A model generated the notes under the pieces. That model was not told the DNA's origin and did not search any database. It saw only the letters and a program-made list of their open reading frames with translations. From NCBI GenBank assembly GCA_948688495.1, contig CAPQSW010000022.1:10269-21837 (forward strand): a stretch of 11,569 nt of DNA, read 5' to 3'. Below, one piece after another: positions 6,432 through 11,569 of this stretch; within the stretch, counting starts at the first letter, position 1; every line of letters begins with the position of its first letter. Made by a program: the position numbers and the translations under genes. The stretch is from an uncultured Lachnospiraceae bacterium. Its GTDB lineage: Bacteria > Bacillota > Clostridia > Lachnospirales > Lachnospiraceae.

Positions 6432-7760
6432 ATGAGGATGAAGCAAAAGGGTGTTTTACTGGTTGTCCCGCTGATCGCGGCGGCTGTGATGGCTGGATGC
6501 GGCTCTAGGCATCCAGCGCCGGGTGAAGCTGCCGGATATGACGAAGGGGAACAATACCTGTCCATCTGGGTGCATTCGATTGAGGAGACAACGGAGGGGC
6601 AATGTTATAAGGAGGCAGTCGAATCATTTAATGAGGCATATGACGGTACTTATTTTGCAGATATTGAATTTATTCCCAGAAACGACAGCGGCGGCGGTTA
6701 TTCCGATAAGATTAACGCTTCCGTTATGTCGGGAGGATTGCCGGATGTATTGACCGTGGATGGTCCCAATATTGCGGCGTATGCAGAGAATGGGATTATC
6801 AAGCCATTGGCAGAATTGTCTGAGGAAGAAAAGAGCGTATATTTGGAATCGATTATAGAACAGGGAACGTATGATGATAAATTGTATGCTCTAGGGGCGA
6901 TGGAATCCAGTGTGGGCCTGTATTACAATAAGGATATTTTAGAGGAAGCAGGCGTAAAAGCGCCGGACGCAGAACATCCGTGGACGTGGACAGAATTTCT
7001 GGAAGTCCTTGAAAAAGTCAAGACTGTGACAGACAAAAGAAACGGTTATGCCTTGGACATGACGTTTCCCACCGGGGAGGCGACCATTTACTATTACGCT
7101 CCGTTTTTCTGGTCGAACGGCGGGGATTTTGTGGATGATGGCGGGCTGAATGCGAAGGGCGTCTTTGATTCACAGGAAAATCTTGAGACATTGGATTATT
7201 TTAAGGAAATTTTAAACTGCGGTTACATGTCCCCGGTGCAGATTACAGACTTATTTGAGAGCGGCAGGGCAGCTTTTAAATTTGATGGGGCGTGGGAAGT
7301 GAATACGATATACGCCAATTATCCAGAGATAACGCTTGGCGTCGCGCCCTATGTTGTCTCTGATAAATGGGAAGGGGGACGGTATGCGCCGACAGGTTCT
7401 TGGGCGTTTGCGGCATCCTCGAAAACGGAACATATCGAGGGGGCGACGAAGTTAGTGCAGTATATGAGTGGTGTGGAGAGTGGAAAACGTCTCTGGGAGG
7501 AGAGCAGGAATTTCCCCTCTACCTACGAAGCCTTTGAAAGCAGTCCGCTGTTTGAGGAGGATGAGAATTATAAAGCGTTGTACCACCAATTAAAAAATTA
7601 TGGGCATCCTCGTTCAAAGACGCCCGTGTATCCGCAAGTCAGCGCTTCCGTACAGGAGGTACTGGAAAATGTAGTGCTGACAGGGAAAGATGCACAGAAG
7701 GAACTGGAAAAATCAATAGAAAGGATTGACGCAAAGTTAAAGCGTTATAAGGTGGAGTGA
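6432..7760 (+). CDS. ABC sugar transporter substrate-binding lipoprotein
   Basis: A 442-aa extracellular binding protein of the CUT1 family (SBP_bac_1 fold) that captures an oligosaccharide and hands it to the permeases. A basic start and hydrophobic segment (residues 4-21) lead to the lipobox MAGC with Cys23, the expected lipidation site. The mature part has family hallmarks: PDVLTVDGPNIAAYAENG, GLYYNKDILEEAGV, WTWTEFLEVLEKVK, FWSNGGDFVDDGG and AAFKFDGAWEVN. I chose the ATG at 6432 because AAGGAG lies seven bases before it; the in-frame ATG at 6408 has no ribosome site and would add eight residues ahead of the signal peptide. It is first in an operon with two permeases, an ATPase and a GH32 enzyme, so sucrose or a short fructo-oligosaccharide is the probable ligand; the sequence itself does not prove this. 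It resembles MsmE in role. Confidence 0.93.
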   Translation: MRMKQKGVLLVVPLIAAAVMAGCGSRHPAPGEAAGYDEGEQYLSIWVHSIEETTEGQCYKEAVESFNEAYDGTYFADIEFIPRNDSGGGYSDKINASVMSGGLPDVLTVDGPNIAAYAENGIIKPLAELSEEEKSVYLESIIEQGTYDDKLYALGAMESSVGLYYNKDILEEAGVKAPDAEHPWTWTEFLEVLEKVKTVTDKRNGYALDMTFPTGEATIYYYAPFFWSNGGDFVDDGGLNAKGVFDSQENLETLDYFKEILNCGYMSPVQITDLFESGRAAFKFDGAWEVNTIYANYPEITLGVAPYVVSDKWEGGRYAPTGSWAFAASSKTEHIEGATKLVQYMSGVESGKRLWEESRNFPSTYEAFESSPLFEEDENYKALYHQLKNYGHPRSKTPVYPQVSASVQEVLENVVLTGKDAQKELEKSIERIDAKLKRYKVE

Positions 7761-8662
7761 TGAAAAGAAGAAAATCAGAATCGCTTATGGGAATGGCTTT
7801 TTTTGGCCCGGCATTGGTGCTGCTTACAATTTTTCTGTTCTTGCCAATGGTATTGACGCTGGTGTTCAGTTTTACGGATTTCTTTGCACTGAATCCGAAA
7901 CTGACCCACTTTACGGGGCTGGAAAATTATTTCCGCATTTTCCAGGATGAGGATTTCAGGCAGGCATTTTTTAATACCGTGAAGTTTGTGATTATTATTG
8001 TCCCTTTGCAGGGGCTTGGGGCGTTAGGGCTGGCGTTGTTAATTAACAAGGTGAGCCATTGCAAGAAATACTTTAAAGTTGCGTTTTTCGTGCCGGTCGT
8101 TATGTCCCTTGCCGTGGTATCGACACTCTGGATTCAGATTTACAGCCCGGAGGGTATTTTAAATTCCGTGCTGGGTGTAATGGGGATTTCCGCGCAGCCC
8201 TTTATCAACAGCGCCAGCCAAGCACTGCCGTCTATTGCGGTGATGAGCGCATGGCAGGGCGTGGGGTATCAGATGATTACTTTCCTCGGCGGCATCCAGG
8301 CAATCAACCCAGCGCTTTATGAGGCGGCGGAAATGGATCATGCAACTCCCTGGCAGAAATTTCGGGATATTACGCTGCCGGAATTAAAGCCGCTTTGTAT
8401 CTTTGTATTTATTACGATAACAATTGGGGCGTTCCGTATGCTTGTCCAGCCGATGGTAATGACCGGAGGCGGGCCTTCCCATTCTACTTATACGGTCGTG
8501 TACGATATTTATGAAACAGGTACGGTAAACTGGGAAATCGGCCTGGCGTCCACAATGGCGATTGCCTTTGCATTTTTTGTGATGATACTGACGGTTATTC
8601 AGACCGTGCTGACGAGAGACAAGGAGGAGAAAGATGGTAACAAGAAAACAAAAAAGAAATAA
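7760..8662 (+). CDS. ABC sugar transporter permease 1 (MsmF/UgpA type)
   Basis: A 300-aa inner-membrane subunit of the CUT1 sugar importer. About six hydrophobic segments are visible: residues about 10-32 (MAFFGPALVLLTIFLFLPMV), 70-95, 105-127 (FKVAFFVPVVMSLAVVSTLW), 155-180, 208-228 and 260-285. The cytoplasmic EAA loop that contacts the ATPase is E188-A-A-EMDHATPWQKF followed by DITLP; the usual Gly of EAA---DG is His here. The start codon ATG shares its A with the TGA stop of the binding-protein gene, implying translational coupling, with GGTGGAG just upstream. A GTG one codon earlier is also open but too close to that ribosome site. The C terminus is a lysine-rich tail (KEEKDGNKKTKKK). 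Confidence 0.93.
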   Translation: MKRRKSESLMGMAFFGPALVLLTIFLFLPMVLTLVFSFTDFFALNPKLTHFTGLENYFRIFQDEDFRQAFFNTVKFVIIIVPLQGLGALGLALLINKVSHCKKYFKVAFFVPVVMSLAVVSTLWIQIYSPEGILNSVLGVMGISAQPFINSASQALPSIAVMSAWQGVGYQMITFLGGIQAINPALYEAAEMDHATPWQKFRDITLPELKPLCIFVFITITIGAFRMLVQPMVMTGGGPSHSTYTVVYDIYETGTVNWEIGLASTMAIAFAFFVMILTVIQTVLTRDKEEKDGNKKTKKK

Positions 8663-9485
8663 TTGGATATTGACAATTGTGCTGCTGATAGCTTCGCTGT
8701 TTTTTCTCTTTCCAGTGATATGGATGCTGGCAAATTCATTTAAACCAGACGCGGCAATCACGGCGGATATGCATTCCCTGCGGGCGTTTGTGCCGCCTGC
8801 CCTTAATGGGAGCTTTCTGGAAAATTATATTACGGTATTGACAAATACCAGTTTTGTGAAATATATGTGCAATACGTTATTCTATGCGGCCGTATTGATT
8901 GTCCTTGGAATCGTTGTCAATGGGCTTGCCGGATATGCGCTGGCGAAAATCAAGTTTCCATTCCGGGAACGCTGGCTGATGATTATTATGCTCTTAATGA
9001 TTGTTCCTATGGAGACGATTATCACCATCCATTTCCTGATCGTTGCAAAACTGGGGCTTTTGAATACCGTGCTGGGCTACATATTGCCGATGATCGTAAA
9101 TCCGTTTAATATCTTTTTGTTCCGTCAGGTATTCGTCAGCCTTCCAGACGACGTGTATGAGGCGGCGCAGCTTGACCGCTGCGGGCCGTTAAAATACTTC
9201 TTTACGATGGTGCTGCCGATGTCTAAAAGCGTGGTTGCCACAGTCAGCGTGTTTACGTTTCTGAATGTGTGGAATGATTATCTGTGGCCTTCCCTGGTAT
9301 TTACGTCCGGTGATTTGCTGACAGCGCAGATCGGATTAAATGCGATTACGTCAAATGACAATACGACGACGGGACAGACCCTGGCGGTGATTACGATGGT
9401 TACAATTCCGGTTATTATTATTTATTCATTCTTCTCCAAGCAGATTGTAGAAGGCGTTATTTCAACAGGTTCAAAGGAGGGCTAA
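8634..9485 (+). CDS. ABC sugar transporter permease 2 (MsmG/MalG type)
   Basis: A 283-aa partner permease of the same importer. The first helix (residues about 12-32, WILTIVLLIASLFFLFPVIWML) precedes an extracytoplasmic loop, followed by about five more helices including LFYAAVLIVLGIVVNGLAGYALA and WLMIIMLLMIVPMETIITIHFLI. The EAA loop is E176-A-A-QLDRCGPLKYFF then MVLP. The conserved LNVWNDYLWPSLVF and a C-terminal ISTGSKEG typical of MalG-type subunits are present. AGGAGG lies six bases before the ATG. The gene overlaps the end of permease 1 by 29 bases in another frame, so the lysine-rich tail of permease 1 also encodes this start. Confidence 0.94.
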   Translation: MVTRKQKRNNWILTIVLLIASLFFLFPVIWMLANSFKPDAAITADMHSLRAFVPPALNGSFLENYITVLTNTSFVKYMCNTLFYAAVLIVLGIVVNGLAGYALAKIKFPFRERWLMIIMLLMIVPMETIITIHFLIVAKLGLLNTVLGYILPMIVNPFNIFLFRQVFVSLPDDVYEAAQLDRCGPLKYFFTMVLPMSKSVVATVSVFTFLNVWNDYLWPSLVFTSGDLLTAQIGLNAITSNDNTTTGQTLAVITMVTIPVIIIYSFFSKQIVEGVISTGSKEG

Positions 9486-9488
9486 AGC

Positions 9489-10589
9489 ATGAGTTATGTA
9501 GAATTGAAAAACATATGTAAAAAGTATAAAGGAAATGATAAAAATTCAGTGACAGATTTTAATTTAAACATTGAGGAAAAGGAGTTTATCGCTTTTGTAG
9601 GGCCGTCCGGCTGTGGGAAGTCAACCACATTGCGCATGATTGCCGGATTTGAGGACATTACGTCAGGGGATCTTATGATTGGCGGCAGCCGCATGAATGA
9701 GACAGCCCCGGCAGACCGCGGCATTTCTATGGTATTTCAGAATTATGCCTTGTATCCGCATATGACGGTAGAAAAGAATATTTCCTACGGCTTGAAGAAT
9801 ATGAAGGTTCCAGCCGCTGAGATTCAGAGGAAGGTAGATTGGGCGGTTGAAATCCTGGGGCTTGAGGAGTACCGTCATAGAAAGCCCAAGAATCTCTCGG
9901 GCGGGCAGAGGCAGAGGGTTGCTCTCGGCAGGGCGATTGTCAAGAATCAGAAGTTATTCCTGATGGATGAACCGCTTTCCAATCTGGACGCCAAGCTGCG
10001 TGTCAGCATGAGAAATGAAATCAGCAAACTTCACCGCAGCCTGGGAAGTACGACAATTTATGTCACGCATGACCAGGTGGAGGCGATGACGATGGCGGAT
10101 CGTATTGTCATTATGAAGGACGGCGTTGTTCAGCAGGTCGGCAAACCGATGGAATTATACGAACATCCCATCAATAAATTTGTGGCGGGATTTATCGGTT
10201 CTCCACAGATGAACTTCTACGACGTCAAAGTAGATGGGGAAGGCATTGTATTTTCCGATGGAAAGAAAATGAGGCTGCCGGATGCCGTAAAGTGGAAACT
10301 GCAGGGATATGACCATGTGATTATGGGCATCCGCGGCGAGGATATTAAGCTGGATTCCTCGAACATGGAAGTGTATGCAGAGAGCAGGCAGAAAGCAGTG
10401 ATTGATAATACGGAGATTATGGGAAATGAAAATAATCTGTATTTTCAGTTCGGCGGCATTACGAGCGTTGCCAGGGTATCAAAATATGAGGTCAGCCAGG
10501 TTGGAGATGAGATTGATTTCGTGTTTATGCCTCATAAGATGCATTTCTTTGACGCGGAGACGGAACTGGCGATAGCGGCAGATGTATAA
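9489..10589 (+). CDS. ABC sugar transporter ATPase (MsmK/UgpC/MalK type)
   Basis: A 366-aa cytoplasmic ATPase that drives the importer. All nucleotide-site motifs are intact: Walker A GPSGCGKST (38-46), Q-loop Gln84 in FQNYALYPHM, signature LSGGQ (136-140), Walker B LFLMDE (156-161, catalytic Glu161), D-loop SNLDAKLR, and switch His194 in VTHDQVEAM. Residues from about 235 form the MalK-like regulatory/TOBE part, with IGSPQMNFY and the closing HFFDAETELAI. AAAGGAGG stands eight bases before the ATG, and only three bases separate it from the permease stop. Many Firmicutes use one shared MsmK for several sugar importers; here a dedicated copy lies in the operon. Inducer-exclusion control through the C-terminal domain, known in some relatives, cannot be judged from sequence alone. 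Confidence 0.96.
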   Translation: MSYVELKNICKKYKGNDKNSVTDFNLNIEEKEFIAFVGPSGCGKSTTLRMIAGFEDITSGDLMIGGSRMNETAPADRGISMVFQNYALYPHMTVEKNISYGLKNMKVPAAEIQRKVDWAVEILGLEEYRHRKPKNLSGGQRQRVALGRAIVKNQKLFLMDEPLSNLDAKLRVSMRNEISKLHRSLGSTTIYVTHDQVEAMTMADRIVIMKDGVVQQVGKPMELYEHPINKFVAGFIGSPQMNFYDVKVDGEGIVFSDGKKMRLPDAVKWKLQGYDHVIMGIRGEDIKLDSSNMEVYAESRQKAVIDNTEIMGNENNLYFQFGGITSVARVSKYEVSQVGDEIDFVFMPHKMHFFDAETELAIAADV

Positions 10590-10610
10590 ATAGGAAAGGC
10601 AGGATAAGAG

Positions 10611-11569
10611 ATGGATTTATTGGAGAGAGCAAGACAATTTGAGGAGAAAAACCGAATTTCTGTGGAAGAAAAGCCTGTATTTCATGTGACGCCGACAGTC
10701 GGCTGGATGAATGACCCCAATGGTTTTTCGGTGTATGGGGGGAAGGTGCATCTGTTTTACCAGTATTATCCCTATGACACGAAGTGGGGACCAATGCATT
10801 GGGGCCATCAGATGACGGAGGATATGGTTCACTGGCAGGAATGTAAGGCGGCGCTTGCGCCGGACCAGGAATATGATCAGGGAGGCTGTTTTTCGGGAAG
10901 CGCCATAGAGACGGAAGATGGACATGTGCTGATTTATACAGGAGTCACGAAAGATAAGGAGAGTGGCGAGGAGCGTCAGAACCAGTGTATCGCCATTGGT
11001 GATGGCATAGAATACAGGAAAGCGGCAGACTGTCCGGTGATTACAGGAGAAATGATGCCGCAGGGATTTAGCCGCGTAGACTTCCGGGACCCCAAAGTCT
11101 GGAAAGATGGAGATTGTTATTATCTATTAGCGGGCAATTGTGATGAATCCGGTAATGGGCAGGTCGTACTGTTTTCCAGTATGGATTTATACAATTGGAA
11201 CTATGAATGCGTATTGGCGCATAATGGCGGTGAGATTGGCAGCATGTGGGAATGCCCGGATTTCTTTTCGCTGGACGGCGTGGACGTCCTCATCTGTTCA
11301 CCGCAGGATATGGAAGCGCAGGGCTATGAATTCCACAATGGCAATAACGCAGTTTATTTTCTCGGAAGTTACGATAGGGAACAAAAAAAATTTACCAAAG
11401 AAAAACCGATTTCTCTTGATTATGGATTGGATTTTTATGCTCCACAGACGACGTGCCTGCCGGATGGAAGGCGCATTTTAATAGCCTGGATGCATTCATG
11501 GGACGATCCTTTTATCCCGGCGGGGCAGAAATGGAACGGTATGATGACGCTGCCGCGGGAGCTTTCTGT
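10611..11569 (+). CDS. GH32 beta-fructosidase, 3' end outside window
   Basis: A glycoside hydrolase family 32 enzyme that removes terminal beta-fructosyl units from sucrose or fructo-oligosaccharides, retaining mechanism. The first 319 residues are present and the frame is open to the end; the family is usually about 450-500 aa, so the rest of the catalytic five-bladed propeller and the C-terminal beta-sandwich are missing. The catalytic triad is complete: nucleophile Asp35 in WMNDPNG, transition-state stabiliser Asp160 in FRDPK, and acid/base Glu214 in WECPD. HLFYQYYPYDTKWGPMHWGH and GGCFSGSA are also typical. There is no signal peptide, so it acts inside the cell. ABC import delivers unphosphorylated sugar, so I favour beta-fructofuranosidase over sucrose-6-phosphate hydrolase, although database names often use the latter. 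It follows the ATPase by 21 bases; the AGGA before the ATG is modest. Confidence 0.94.
   Translation, partial: MDLLERARQFEEKNRISVEEKPVFHVTPTVGWMNDPNGFSVYGGKVHLFYQYYPYDTKWGPMHWGHQMTEDMVHWQECKAALAPDQEYDQGGCFSGSAIETEDGHVLIYTGVTKDKESGEERQNQCIAIGDGIEYRKAADCPVITGEMMPQGFSRVDFRDPKVWKDGDCYYLLAGNCDESGNGQVVLFSSMDLYNWNYECVLAHNGGEIGSMWECPDFFSLDGVDVLICSPQDMEAQGYEFHNGNNAVYFLGSYDREQKKFTKEKPISLDYGLDFYAPQTTCLPDGRRILIAWMHSWDDPFIPAGQKWNGMMTLPRELS

Noticed and set aside
11140..11481. 113-codon plus-strand frame near the right end
   Set aside because: Out-of-frame shadow of the GH32 gene, whose frame runs open through it with catalytic motifs.
1..11569. CRISPR arrays, tRNA or rRNA genes, insertion sequences
   Set aside because: No regularly spaced repeats with unique spacers, no tRNA-like cloverleaf with a proper T-loop, and no transposase motifs were found on reading both strands.

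Overview
The window reads as chromosomal DNA of a low-to-moderate GC Firmicute, most likely a gut Lachnospiraceae-type Clostridium. The reasons are strong AGGAGG ribosome sites, sigma-A promoters with extended -10 boxes, a HrcA/CIRCE-controlled small heat-shock gene, and protein sequences resembling Blautia/Dorea-like families. The taxonomic call is from memory of those families, not from a search.

Region 1 (1-904) is accessory debris. On the minus strand, bases 1-40 look like the first codons of a small holin-like toxin. Its ribosome site lies in a hairpin, and behind it is a possibly folded leader. On the plus strand, 379-904 is a broken Fic-family (AMP-transferase fold) gene. It is recognisable in three successive reading frames and has lost its catalytic core.

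Region 2 (905-4945) is housekeeping. A minus-strand Hsp20 gene has a textbook promoter overlapped by a CIRCE operator and a clear terminator. Divergent from it is carB, the carbamoyl-phosphate synthase large subunit (1074 aa), with its own promoter and no carA next to it.

Region 3 (5003-11569) is a carbohydrate-use locus. A minus-strand LacI-family regulator converges on carB, and the carB terminator lies inside the last codons of the regulator gene. Divergent from the regulator is an operon: sugar-binding lipoprotein, two permeases, a dedicated MsmK/UgpC-type ATPase, and a cytoplasmic GH32 beta-fructosidase that runs off the window. The intergenic region holds five copies of a 10-bp near-palindrome (TWACYRGTWA) in two clusters, two beside the regulator promoter and three just after the operon promoter, each stepped by exactly 12 bp. 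The simplest reading is import of sucrose or short fructo-oligosaccharides, intracellular cleavage by GH32, and local LacI-type repression relieved by the sugar.

No wholly new system is evident. The points most worth a second look are the 12-bp-stepped operator array, the carB terminator inside lacI coding sequence, the CIRCE with an extra half-site on hsp20, the sequestered ribosome site of the partial toxin gene, and the catalytically empty Fic remnant.
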